Source of the DNA: RFPW01 sp040401595
GTDB taxonomy: Bacteria > Pseudomonadota > Gammaproteobacteria > Burkholderiales > Burkholderiaceae_E
Assembly (NCBI GenBank): GCA_040401595.1
Contig: JBBAOE010000049.1
Location: forward strand, 1 to 12,224
Length of the DNA stretch: 12,224 nt
Direction of reading: 5' to 3'
The notes below the pieces were generated by a model, which saw only the letters and a list, made by a program, of their open reading frames with translations, was not told the DNA's origin and made no database searches. The position numbers and the translations under genes were made by a program. Positions 1-7,015 of the stretch are shown one piece after another (the first letter of the stretch is position 1; every line of letters starts with the position of its first letter).

Positions 1-767
1 CCGCCCGCAGCGGGTTCAACGGTCAGCGTGGCCGTGTTGCCCTTAACGGTCGCGCCAGTCACCTTTGTACCCGTGCGGATGTTGAAGCCCTGCTTCTTGA
101 AAATTTTGCCCGCTTCCTTGCGAACTTCGCCGTCCATACCTGGTAGAATTTGATCAAGATATTCAACAACGGTGACTTGCGCGCCAAGACGCAGCCAGAC
201 GCTGCCAAGCTCAAGGCCAATAACTCCGCCGCCAATGACGATCAAATGCTTTGGCACCTTTGGAAACGCAAGCGCGCCAGTGGAATCGACGATGACTTTC
301 TGGTCAATCTCGACGCCTGGCAATGGCGTGACCGAGGAACCCGTTGCGACCATGATATTCTTCGCGGTGTAGCTTTTACCTGCAACATCGACGCTGTTGG
401 CCGAGATAAACGTCGCACGGCCCTTCAACCAGTCGACCTTGTTCTTCTTGAACAGAAATTCGATGCCACCGGTCAGCTCACCAACGGCTTTCGCCTTTTC
501 GGCATGCATTTGGTCGAGATTAAGCGACACCCCCGTAAAATCGATACCGAACTTCGCCAATGAACCCGATTGCGCTTCGTGAAAAATTTCGGACGCGTGC
601 AGCAACGCCTTGGATGGAATGCAGCCAACGTTCAGGCATGTGCCGCCCAAGGTTTCGCGGCTCTCTACGCAGGCGGTTTTCAGCCCCAATTGTGCTGCGC
701 GGATCGCGGCGACATAGCCGCCAGGACCTGCGCCAATAACGATCAGGTCGTAATCATGTTCTGCCAT
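1..767 (-). CDS. lpd: Dihydrolipoyl dehydrogenase (E3), 3' part missing
   Basis: FAD flavoprotein that reoxidises the dihydrolipoyl arm of the E2 core using NAD+. Its position after sucA-sucB suggests it is the E3 of the 2-oxoglutarate dehydrogenase complex. About 255 N-terminal residues are visible; the gene runs off the left edge, and the family is usually about 465-475 residues. The N-terminus reads MAEHDYDLIVIGAGPGG, with the FAD dinucleotide motif G12-A-G14-P-G-G17 and an acidic residue E35 ending the second strand. The redox disulfide is C44/C49 in GGTCLNVGCIPSK. A second dinucleotide motif, VIGGGVIGLELG, marks the start of the NAD domain. The ATG at 765-767 is preceded by AGGAG (776-780) with 8-base spacing; this Shine-Dalgarno touches the sucB stop codon (780-782), which suggests coupled translation. 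The His-Glu pair at the C-terminal dimer interface lies outside the window. Function is certain; assignment to OGDH rather than a shared pyruvate dehydrogenase E3 is inferred from context. Confidence 0.96.
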   Translation of the reverse strand, partial: MAEHDYDLIVIGAGPGGYVAAIRAAQLGLKTACVESRETLGGTCLNVGCIPSKALLHASEIFHEAQSGSLAKFGIDFTGVSLNLDQMHAEKAKAVGELTGGIEFLFKKNKVDWLKGRATFISANSVDVAGKSYTAKNIMVATGSSVTPLPGVEIDQKVIVDSTGALAFPKVPKHLIVIGGGVIGLELGSVWLRLGAQVTVVEYLDQILPGMDGEVRKEAGKIFKKQGFNIRTGTKVTGATVKGNTATLTVEPAAG

Positions 768-779
768 GGCTCAGGCTCC

Positions 780-1994
780 TTAAAGGTCGATCAATAACCG
801 GGTCGGGTCTTCAATCGCCTCTTTGACGATCTTCAGGAAGGTTACAGCTTCGCGACCATCGATGAGGCGGTGGTCATAGCTTAACGCCAAATACATCATC
901 GGACGCACCACGACTTGTCCGTCACGGACAACCGGGCGGTCTTCAATTCGGTGAAGGCCAAGCACTGCCGATTGTGGAGGGTTGATGATTGGCGTGGACA
1001 TCAGGCTGCCAAACACACCGCCATTGGAAATGGTGAAGGTACCGCCGGACATGTCTTCCATTGTCAACGTGCCAGCCTTCGCCTTCGCACCGAAATCCCC
1101 AATCGCCTTTTCAATCTGCGCAAAGCTCATGGCATCAGCGTTGCGGACAACAGGAACCACAAGGCCATTGGGTGCGCTGACTGCAACCGATACATCGAGA
1201 TAATTGTGATAGACGATTTCGTCGCCTTCAATCTTCGCGTTCACGGACGGCACATCGCGTGCAGCCAAAGCCACTGCCTTGGTGAAAAAGCCCATGAAGC
1301 CCAAGCGGACACCATGCTTCTTTTCAAACAAATCTTTGTAGGTCGCGCGTGCTTCGATGACTGCCGACATGTCGAGATCGTTGAACGTTGTCAGCAATGC
1401 GGCTGTGTCTTGTGCAGACTTCAAGCGCTTGGCGATCGTCTGACGCAGACGGGTCATTTTCACGCGTTCTTCCTGACGCGCGCCTGTTGCTTGCGTTGTC
1501 GGCGCAGCGGTAAAGGCGGTTTCGGCAGATGGAGCGGGTGCGCCCTTGGCAGCTGCCAAAACATCTTCCTTCGTTAGGCGGCCGTCCTTGCCAGTGCCTC
1601 TGATCTTGCTTGGGTCAATACCTAGTTCCAGCACAAGGCGGCGTACGGCGGGTGAAAGCGGTAGGTCGCTGTTCTCCGCTTCGGCAGCAGGCGCAGCGGT
1701 GGTCTTCATCGCTGGCGCGACTGAAGTTGCGGCCTTCGCAGGCGCGGTTGCCCCGGCTCCAGCCTCGATTGATGCAATGACAGCGCCGACATTGACGGTC
1801 GCGCCCTCTTCGACGGCATAGGCACCCATGATGCCCGCAACCGGCGACGGCACTTCGACCGCAACCTTGTCAGTTTCAAGGCTAGCAATCGGTTCGTCGA
1901 TAGCCACCGCTTCACCGGGCTTCTTCAACCATTGACCAAGCGTTGCTTCAGTGATGGACTCGCCCAATACAGGGACTTTAACTTCAGTGCTCAT
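780..1994 (-). CDS. sucB: 2-oxoglutarate dehydrogenase E2, dihydrolipoyl succinyltransferase
   Basis: Core-forming E2 of the 2-oxoglutarate dehydrogenase complex; it transfers the succinyl group from the lipoyl arm to CoA. The protein has 404 residues, normal for the family. Domains in order: one lipoyl domain (about 3-75) with lipoyl lysine K43 in ETDKVAVEV; an Ala/Pro-rich flexible linker (about 78-108); a peripheral subunit-binding domain (about 111-149, LPLSPAVRRLVLELG ... GKDGRLTKEDVL) that holds E3; a second linker; and the acyltransferase catalytic domain (about 175-404). The catalytic motif SYDHRLIDGREA lies near the C-terminus, with H375 and D379. A single lipoyl domain and the succinyltransferase-like ending fit SucB rather than pyruvate dehydrogenase E2, and the adjacent sucA supports this. 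The start is ATG at 1992-1994 with GAGGA (2002-2006) 7 bases upstream; this ribosome site overlaps the sucA stop (2005-2007). Only 10 bases separate it from sucA and 12 from lpd, so the three are surely cotranscribed. Confidence 0.97.
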   Translation of the reverse strand: MSTEVKVPVLGESITEATLGQWLKKPGEAVAIDEPIASLETDKVAVEVPSPVAGIMGAYAVEEGATVNVGAVIASIEAGAGATAPAKAATSVAPAMKTTAAPAAEAENSDLPLSPAVRRLVLELGIDPSKIRGTGKDGRLTKEDVLAAAKGAPAPSAETAFTAAPTTQATGARQEERVKMTRLRQTIAKRLKSAQDTAALLTTFNDLDMSAVIEARATYKDLFEKKHGVRLGFMGFFTKAVALAARDVPSVNAKIEGDEIVYHNYLDVSVAVSAPNGLVVPVVRNADAMSFAQIEKAIGDFGAKAKAGTLTMEDMSGGTFTISNGGVFGSLMSTPIINPPQSAVLGLHRIEDRPVVRDGQVVVRPMMYLALSYDHRLIDGREAVTFLKIVKEAIEDPTRLLIDL

Positions 1995-2004
1995 AATCTA
2001 ATCC

Positions 2005-4836
2005 TCACGTGGATGGAGGGGTGATTGGTTTTTTGCCACCGGAACGCTGGCGGCGAATTTCTTTGCGGACATTATGGCCTAACGCTTCAGCGACCAAGGC
2101 AGCTTGTTCGGCCTGATGGCGCTTCGCCAGGCCTGTCGCAGTTGCGGCGGCGGCTCTGCGTCCGGCATATCGTGCACGGGTGGGGCCAACATTGGCTTCG
2201 GTGAGGCATTCTTCCAAATAAGGATCAACGAATGACCAGCTTCCGGCGTTGCGTGGTTCTTCCTGTGCCCAAACCAGTTCTTCCAAATTGGTCATACGCT
2301 TCAGACGCACAATCAACGGTTCCGATGGGAACGGGTACAGCTGCTCAATACGTACAATGCTGGTATTTTTGTCGCCCGATGCGTCGCGGGCTTCCATCAG
2401 ATCGTAGGCGACCTTTCCAGAGCATAAAATTAGCCGCTTCACGTCCTTATCGGCAGGCGCATTCATGTCGGACAATATCCGCATGAAATGACTTTCGCCT
2501 TGGAAATCCTCTGCCTTTGAAACCGCGAGCTTATGACGCAAAAGCGACTTTGGTGTCATGACAATAAGCGGTTTGCGGAATGGCCGTGCCATTTGCCGGC
2601 GCAGCAAGTGGAAATAGTTAGCCGGCGTGGTGCAATTGGCGACCTGGATATTGTCCTCCGCGCATAATTGCAGGAAGCGTTCCAACCGCGCCGAGCTATG
2701 CTCTGGCCCTTGGCCTTCATAGCCGTGCGGCAATAGCATCACGAGGCCATTGGCGCGGAGCCATTTGGCTTCACCCGACGCAATGAACTGGTCGATCATC
2801 GTCTGCGCACCATTTACGAAATCGCCAAATTGCGCTTCCCAGAGGACTAATGTTTTTGGTTCGGCACCGGCATAGCCATATTCAAAGCCCAGCACGCCGA
2901 ATTCAGACAAGGGGCTATCGAGGATTTCAAACCGCCCATGTGGCAGCGTAGAAAGTGGCACATATTTTTCTTCAGTGGTCTGGTCTACCCAGACACCGTG
3001 CCGCTGGCTAAATGTGCCGCGACCGGAATCCTGACCCGACAAACGCACGCCATAGCCCTCGGAAAGCAGCGAACCAAAAGCGAGCGCTTCGCCAGTTGCC
3101 CAGTCGAAATTTTCTCCAGAACTGAACATCGTTTTCTTGGCATCAAGCACGCGGCTTAATGTTGGATGGATGTTATGGCCTTCGGGTACAGTCGTCAGCG
3201 TGCGACCAAGGCTATCGAATAACTTGCGCGTGATGCCCGTTGGCACATTGCGCCGCGCAGTTTCCGGATCAGCAGGCTTTGATAGGCCTGACCAGCGGCC
3301 ACCAAACCAGTCGGCGGCGTTCGCCTTATAGTCTGCGGCGCTGGCAAATTCCTGCTCAAGCGCCTGGACAAAACGCATCGCGTGTTCATTTGACCAATTG
3401 GCGTCGATTACGCCTTCAGCTTGAAGACGTTGTGCGTAAAGAGTGCTTACGGCGGGATGGTTCTTGATGACTTTGTACATCAACGGTTGCGTAAAGCCGG
3501 GCTCATCGCCCTCATTATGGCCAAAGCGGCGGTAGCACCACATGTCGATGACGATGTCGCGGTGGAATGTCTGGCGAAATTCAATCGCGATCTTGCACGC
3601 GAACGTCACCGCTTCGGGATCATCGCCATTGACGTGAAAAATCGGGGCCTGAACGCCTTTTGCAACGTCGGAAGGATAAGGTGATGACCGCGCATATTGC
3701 GGGCTAGTGGTAAAACCGACCTGGTTGTTGACGATGAAGTGCAAGCAACCACCCGTATTATACCCACGGATGCCAGAGAAGCCGAGGCATTCCCACACAA
3801 TGCCCTGGCCAGCAAAGGCGGCATCACCGTGCAGCAGAACTGGCAATACCTGCTCATGCTTGCCCAAGTCGTCGCGCGCCGTCTGGTTGGCGCGCACCTT
3901 GCCCAAGACAACGGGATTTACGGCCTCAAGGTGCGACGGGTTCGGCACAAGGCTCATATGGACCTTGATACCGTCAAATTCGCGGTCGGTGCTGGTGCCG
4001 AGATGGTATTTCACATCGCCTGAACCGCCGACATCGTCTGGGTTGGCGCTGCCGCCCGAAAATTCGTGGAAGATGATGCGGTAAGGTTTGGCCATCACAT
4101 TGGCGAGAACGTTCAAGCGGCCGCGATGCGGCATACCATAGACGATTTCGCGCACGCCAAGTTGGCCGCCATATTTGATAACCGCCTCTAGTGCCGGAAT
4201 CATCGATTCGCCACCATCAAGGCCGAAACGCTTTGTGCCTACATATTTGCGACCAAGGAATTTCTCATATTGCTCGGCTTCGATAACCTTGGCGAGAATG
4301 GCCTTCTTACCCTCAGGCGTGAACTGAATGGCGGCGTCCTTGCCTTCCATCCGTTCTTGCAGAAACCGGCGCTCTTCAACGTCGGAAATATGCATATATT
4401 CAAGACCGACTGGCCCACAATAATTGGCGCGCAGCGTATCGACGAGCTCGCGCACAGTGGTCCATTCCAGACCAAGCGTGCCGCCGACATAGACGCGCTT
4501 GTCGAGGTCGGCTCCCGAAAAACCGTGATACTCAGGCGTCAGGTCCGCAGGGATATCCTGCTTTGACAGACCAAGCGGATCAAGATTGGCGGCCAGATGC
4601 CCGCGCACACGGTATGTGCGCACCAGCATCATCGCGCGGATCGAATCGCTTGCTGCTGCAACCGCATCGGATTCGGCCATTGGCTTGCCTGCGGCCTTTG
4701 ACGCAGCCTTCACCTCGAGCGCCATTTGCGTGGGGTCAAGCGATGCGGTCAAATCGTCTGTTGCCGACAATGGCCAGTTGGCACGTTCCCAACTCGGTCC
4801 GCGCTCTACTTCGAAATCCTGGTTTTCTATGCCCAT
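2005..4836 (-). CDS. sucA: 2-oxoglutarate dehydrogenase E1 (thiamine-dependent)
   Basis: Thiamine-diphosphate E1 that decarboxylates 2-oxoglutarate and succinylates the E2 lipoyl group, the committing step of the oxidative TCA branch. It has 943 residues. The family marker RTYRVRGHLAANLDPLGL is at about 73-90. Active-site motifs are GMPHRGRLNV (234-243), GDAAFAGQG (337-345) with NNQVGF (370-375) for ThDP/Mg2+ binding, and YRRFGHNEGDEPGFTQP (435-451). The C-terminal half is transketolase-like, with QGPEHSSARLERFL typical of OGDH. The N-terminus (MGIENQDFEVERGPSWERA) is short: it aligns with E. coli SucA only from about the VDANWRSTF region and lacks the preceding helix usually annotated as the E1 N-terminal domain. 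No in-frame ATG, GTG or TTG was found upstream before a stop near 4911, so the ATG at 4834-4836 stands. Its Shine-Dalgarno GGAG (4844-4847) has 7-base spacing. The gene follows the palindromic repeat that separates it from sucD. Confidence 0.97.
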   Translation of the reverse strand: MGIENQDFEVERGPSWERANWPLSATDDLTASLDPTQMALEVKAASKAAGKPMAESDAVAAASDSIRAMMLVRTYRVRGHLAANLDPLGLSKQDIPADLTPEYHGFSGADLDKRVYVGGTLGLEWTTVRELVDTLRANYCGPVGLEYMHISDVEERRFLQERMEGKDAAIQFTPEGKKAILAKVIEAEQYEKFLGRKYVGTKRFGLDGGESMIPALEAVIKYGGQLGVREIVYGMPHRGRLNVLANVMAKPYRIIFHEFSGGSANPDDVGGSGDVKYHLGTSTDREFDGIKVHMSLVPNPSHLEAVNPVVLGKVRANQTARDDLGKHEQVLPVLLHGDAAFAGQGIVWECLGFSGIRGYNTGGCLHFIVNNQVGFTTSPQYARSSPYPSDVAKGVQAPIFHVNGDDPEAVTFACKIAIEFRQTFHRDIVIDMWCYRRFGHNEGDEPGFTQPLMYKVIKNHPAVSTLYAQRLQAEGVIDANWSNEHAMRFVQALEQEFASAADYKANAADWFGGRWSGLSKPADPETARRNVPTGITRKLFDSLGRTLTTVPEGHNIHPTLSRVLDAKKTMFSSGENFDWATGEALAFGSLLSEGYGVRLSGQDSGRGTFSQRHGVWVDQTTEEKYVPLSTLPHGRFEILDSPLSEFGVLGFEYGYAGAEPKTLVLWEAQFGDFVNGAQTMIDQFIASGEAKWLRANGLVMLLPHGYEGQGPEHSSARLERFLQLCAEDNIQVANCTTPANYFHLLRRQMARPFRKPLIVMTPKSLLRHKLAVSKAEDFQGESHFMRILSDMNAPADKDVKRLILCSGKVAYDLMEARDASGDKNTSIVRIEQLYPFPSEPLIVRLKRMTNLEELVWAQEEPRNAGSWSFVDPYLEECLTEANVGPTRARYAGRRAAAATATGLAKRHQAEQAALVAEALGHNVRKEIRRQRSGGKKPITPPST

Positions 4837-4851
4837 CCAACTTCTCCAATT

Positions 4852-4987
4852 CCTCCCCGTGAGCGGGGAGGGGAACCATCCAAAGGATGGTGGAGGGGGT
4901 GCGCCGCTCTAACCCAGCGTCAGACGGAAGGCCCCTCCATCACTCGATGCTTGCGCACCGGTTGCTTCCTCCCCGCAAGCGGGGAGA
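4852..4987. repeat. Inverted pair of palindromic (REP/BIME-like) intergenic units
   Basis: This occupies almost the whole sucD-sucA gap. The left unit contains hairpin CCTCCCCG-tgag-CGGGGAGG (4852-4871, 8-base stem) followed directly by ACCATCC-aaa-GGATGGT (4875-4891, 7-base stem) and a GGAGGGGG tail. The right unit is a diverged copy in opposite orientation: CCCCTCCATCAC near 4932-4943, a degenerate middle, then CTCCCCGC-aa-GCGGGGAG (4969-4986). The reverse complement of the right unit matches the left at both ends (CTCCCCG..GCGGGGAGG and TGGAGGGG) but differs inside. This is the architecture of REP/BIME-type intergenic elements. From memory, similar GGGGAGG-armed units are common in sphingomonad genomes, but copy number here cannot be tested from one window. 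Translations through it give low-complexity, non-protein-like peptides, so it is not coding. In the mRNA it could form strong hairpins that affect stability or expression of the flanking genes. Confidence 0.85.
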
Positions 4988-4999
4988 GTTAAATTTAAC
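4988..4999. other. Perfect 12-base palindrome over the sucD stop codon
   Basis: GTTAAATTTAAC is its own reverse complement and contains the sucD stop codon (TAA on the minus strand, 4995-4997). It directly abuts the outer hairpin of the intergenic repeat. It could be a chance product of the stop codon context, part of the repeat insertion boundary, or a protein site. I see no second copy nearby. Confidence 0.35.
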
Positions 5000-5879
5000 C
5001 CTTCAACACCTCGACCAATGTCTTGCCGAGCAAGGATGGCGATGGTGATACGCGGATGCCCGCGGCCTCCATGGCTGCAATCTTGCTTTCAGCGTCGCCC
5101 TTGCCGCCTGATACGATCGCGCCTGCATGGCCCATGCGGCGACCCGGAGGCGCAGTGCGTCCGGCGATGAAACCAGCCATTGGCTTTTTACGGCCCTTTT
5201 TGGCTTCGTCGATCAGGAACTGCGCTGCTTCTTCTTCTGCACTTCCGCCAATCTCGCCGATCATGATGATCGACTTAGTGGCGTCGTCTGCGAGGAACAG
5301 CTCAAGGCAATCAATGAAGTTTGTGCCGTTGACCGGATCGCCGCCAATGCCGACCGCAGTGGTCTGACCAAGGCCTTCTGCGGTTGTCTGAAACACCGCT
5401 TCATAGGTCAACGTGCCTGAGCGTGATACGACGCCGACCGAGCCTGCCGAGAAAATGCTGCCCGGCATGATGCCGATCTTGCATTCATTGGGTGTCAATA
5501 CGCCTGGGCAGTTGGGACCAATCAGGCGGGATTTTGAACCCGAAAGCGCGCGCTTTACCTTGACCATGTCAAGCACAGGAATGCCTTCAGTGATGCAGAC
5601 AATCAAAGGAATTTCCGCGTCGATGGCTTCCAAGATGGAGTCCGCCGCAAAGGGAGGCGGGACATACACGACCGACGCATCTGCGCCAGTGACCTGCTTG
5701 GCTTCAAGCACAGTGTCGAACATTGGCAGACCAATATGCGTCGTTCCACCCTTGCCGGGGGTCACACCACCAACCATCTGCGATCCATAAGCCAGCGCCT
5801 GCTCGGTATGGAATGTACCCGTCGCGCCGGTCATGCCCTGCGTGATGATTTTGGTGTTCTTGTTGACGAGGATGCTCAC
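4995..5879 (-). CDS. sucD: Succinyl-CoA synthetase alpha subunit
   Basis: Alpha subunit of succinate-CoA ligase (ADP/GDP-forming), which converts succinyl-CoA to succinate with substrate-level phosphorylation. It has 294 residues, close to the E. coli length of about 289. The N-terminal CoA-binding Rossmann domain carries GMTGATGTFHTEQA (15-28) and the signature GGVTPGKGG (37-45). The ligase domain has GPNCPG (121-126), GEIGG (208-212) and GRRMGHAGAIVSGGKGDAE, with H251 as the phosphohistidine that carries phosphate between subunits. The start is GTG (5877-5879) with a strong AGGAGA (5885-5890) 5 bases upstream; no better ATG exists. It lies 29 bases downstream of mdh and is probably cotranscribed with it. 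The obligate partner sucC (beta subunit) is not next to it, although in many alphaproteobacteria the order is mdh-sucC-sucD. It must be encoded outside the window. Confidence 0.97.
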   Translation of the reverse strand: MSILVNKNTKIITQGMTGATGTFHTEQALAYGSQMVGGVTPGKGGTTHIGLPMFDTVLEAKQVTGADASVVYVPPPFAADSILEAIDAEIPLIVCITEGIPVLDMVKVKRALSGSKSRLIGPNCPGVLTPNECKIGIMPGSIFSAGSVGVVSRSGTLTYEAVFQTTAEGLGQTTAVGIGGDPVNGTNFIDCLELFLADDATKSIIMIGEIGGSAEEEAAQFLIDEAKKGRKKPMAGFIAGRTAPPGRRMGHAGAIVSGGKGDAESKIAAMEAAGIRVSPSPSLLGKTLVEVLKG

Positions 5880-5884
5880 AAACG

Positions 5885-5890
5885 TCTCCT
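5885..5890 (-). promoter_or_regulatory. Ribosome binding site fixing the sucD GTG start
   Basis: AGGAGA on the minus strand, 5 bases from the GTG at 5877-5879. It supports initiation at this non-ATG codon, from which the translation immediately reads SILVNKNTKIITQG, the expected SucD N-terminus. Confidence 0.75.
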
Positions 5891-5908
5891 GAAATCTTTG
5901 GGTTGCGC

Positions 5909-6871
5909 TTAGTTCAGCGAAGGGTCGATGGCTTTACAAGCCACCAGCAATTCTTTGACGGCATCGACGCTGACGGCGAGGTTGGATTTCGCTTCGTCAT
6001 CCAGGGCAATCTCGACAACCTTCTCGACGCCACCAGCACCGATCATCACCGGAACGCCGACATAGAGATTGTCGACCCCATATTGGCCAGTCAGATGGAC
6101 AGCCGCAGGAAGGACGCGTTTTTGATCGTAGAGATAGGCTTCGGCCATTGCGATGCCGCTGGTGGCGGGCGCGTAGTAGGCTGAGCCAGTCTTGAGCAGG
6201 GCGACGATTTCGCCGCCACCGCTGCGCGTGCGCTGGACAATTGCGTCAATACGCTCCTGCGTGGACATGCCCATTGCGATCAAGTCGGGCACAGGAATGC
6301 CCGACACTGTGGAGTATTGAATGACAGGCACCATGGTGTCGCCATGACCGCCGAGTACAAAGCTCGTTACGTCCTTGACCGACACATTGAACTCATCCGC
6401 AAGGAAATGGCTGAAACGTGCGGAATCCAGCACTCCCGCCATGCCAACCACCATGTTATGCGGAAGGCCGGAAAATTCGCGCAATGCCCAAACCATCGCG
6501 TCGAGCGGGTTGGTGATGCAGATTACAAATGCGTTTGGCGCGTTGGCCGCAATGCCTTCGCCGACGGCCTTCATCACTTTCAGGTTGATGCCAAGCAAAT
6601 CATCCCGGCTCATGCCGGGCTTGCGTGCAACGCCTGCGGTGACGATGATGACATCTGCACCAGCGATATCCGCATAATCATTGGTTCCAGTGATTGTGGC
6701 GTCAAAACCTTCAACGGGACCGCATTGCGACAGATCCAGCGCCTTGCCTTGGGGAATGCCTTCAACAACGTCGAACAAAACGATGTCGCCCAGACCCTTT
6801 AATGCTGCGAGATGGGCGAGAGTGCCGCCGATGTTGCCGGCGCCGATGAGTGCAATTTTCTTGCGAGCCAT
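5909..6871 (-). CDS. mdh: NAD-dependent malate dehydrogenase (LDH-like type)
   Basis: Oxidises malate to oxaloacetate with NAD+, closing the TCA cycle. It has 320 residues. Its length and motifs match the LDH-like MDH group of alphaproteobacteria rather than the shorter E. coli Mdh type. The Rossmann motif is IGAGNIGG (9-16), with D34 closing the second strand, which indicates NAD rather than NADP preference. Substrate-binding arginines are R83 and R89 in VARKPGMSRDDLL on the mobile loop, and R152 in LDSARF next to D149. N121 is in ITNPLDAM, and the catalytic histidine is H176 in GGHGDTMVP. The ATG at 6869-6871 has a GGAAGGA ribosome site (6881-6887) 9 bases upstream. It is the first gene after a 144-base gap, so it likely starts the mdh-sucD transcript. 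From memory, the rhizobial mdh-sucCDAB operon is the classic relative of this arrangement. Confidence 0.97.
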   Translation of the reverse strand: MARKKIALIGAGNIGGTLAHLAALKGLGDIVLFDVVEGIPQGKALDLSQCGPVEGFDATITGTNDYADIAGADVIIVTAGVARKPGMSRDDLLGINLKVMKAVGEGIAANAPNAFVICITNPLDAMVWALREFSGLPHNMVVGMAGVLDSARFSHFLADEFNVSVKDVTSFVLGGHGDTMVPVIQYSTVSGIPVPDLIAMGMSTQERIDAIVQRTRSGGGEIVALLKTGSAYYAPATSGIAMAEAYLYDQKRVLPAAVHLTGQYGVDNLYVGVPVMIGAGGVEKVVEIALDDEAKSNLAVSVDAVKELLVACKAIDPSLN

Positions 6872-7015
6872 GAAAAACTGTCCTTCCTTTAGGGCTTTAT
6901 AGCGGAATTATCGCGTCGTTACGCCGAATCACTATGGATAACAACCCAATAAAGGTTCAAATCAAAGGTTTTTGTGATAATAGTTCGCAATAGCTTTAGC
7001 GGGCGGGTGCGGCGG
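6872..7015 (-). promoter_or_regulatory. Probable mdh promoter region
   Basis: This is the only large gap inside the sdhB-sucD run, apart from the repeat, and it is visibly more AT-rich than the coding sequence around it. On the minus strand there is a GATAAT -10-like box (6907-6912, five of six matches to TATAAT). A weak TAGTGA -35-like box (6929-6934) lies 16 bases upstream, which would give a leader of about 30 bases before the mdh ATG. Two copies of AAAGGTT (6951-6957 and 6964-6970, 13 bases start to start) lie upstream and could be an operator or chance. No clear hairpin plus U-run terminator for the M20 gene is seen. The region is plausible as a promoter; the exact boxes are weak. Confidence 0.35.

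Noticed and set aside
915..1577. Plus-strand open frame of about 220 codons opposite sucB
   Set aside because: Antisense to a clear SucB; its composition (Cys/His/Arg-rich) is typical of a reverse-frame translation and no family is recognisable.
4852..4871. GC-rich hairpin as a simple rho-independent terminator after sucD
   Set aside because: No U-run follows on the transcribed strand, and it is part of a two-unit repeat; attenuation remains possible but a plain terminator call is unsupported.
4563..4992. Several short plus-strand frames running through the sucD-sucA gap
   Set aside because: Their C-terminal parts are translations of the palindromic repeat (Gly/Pro/Ser-rich low complexity) and the rest is antisense to sucA.
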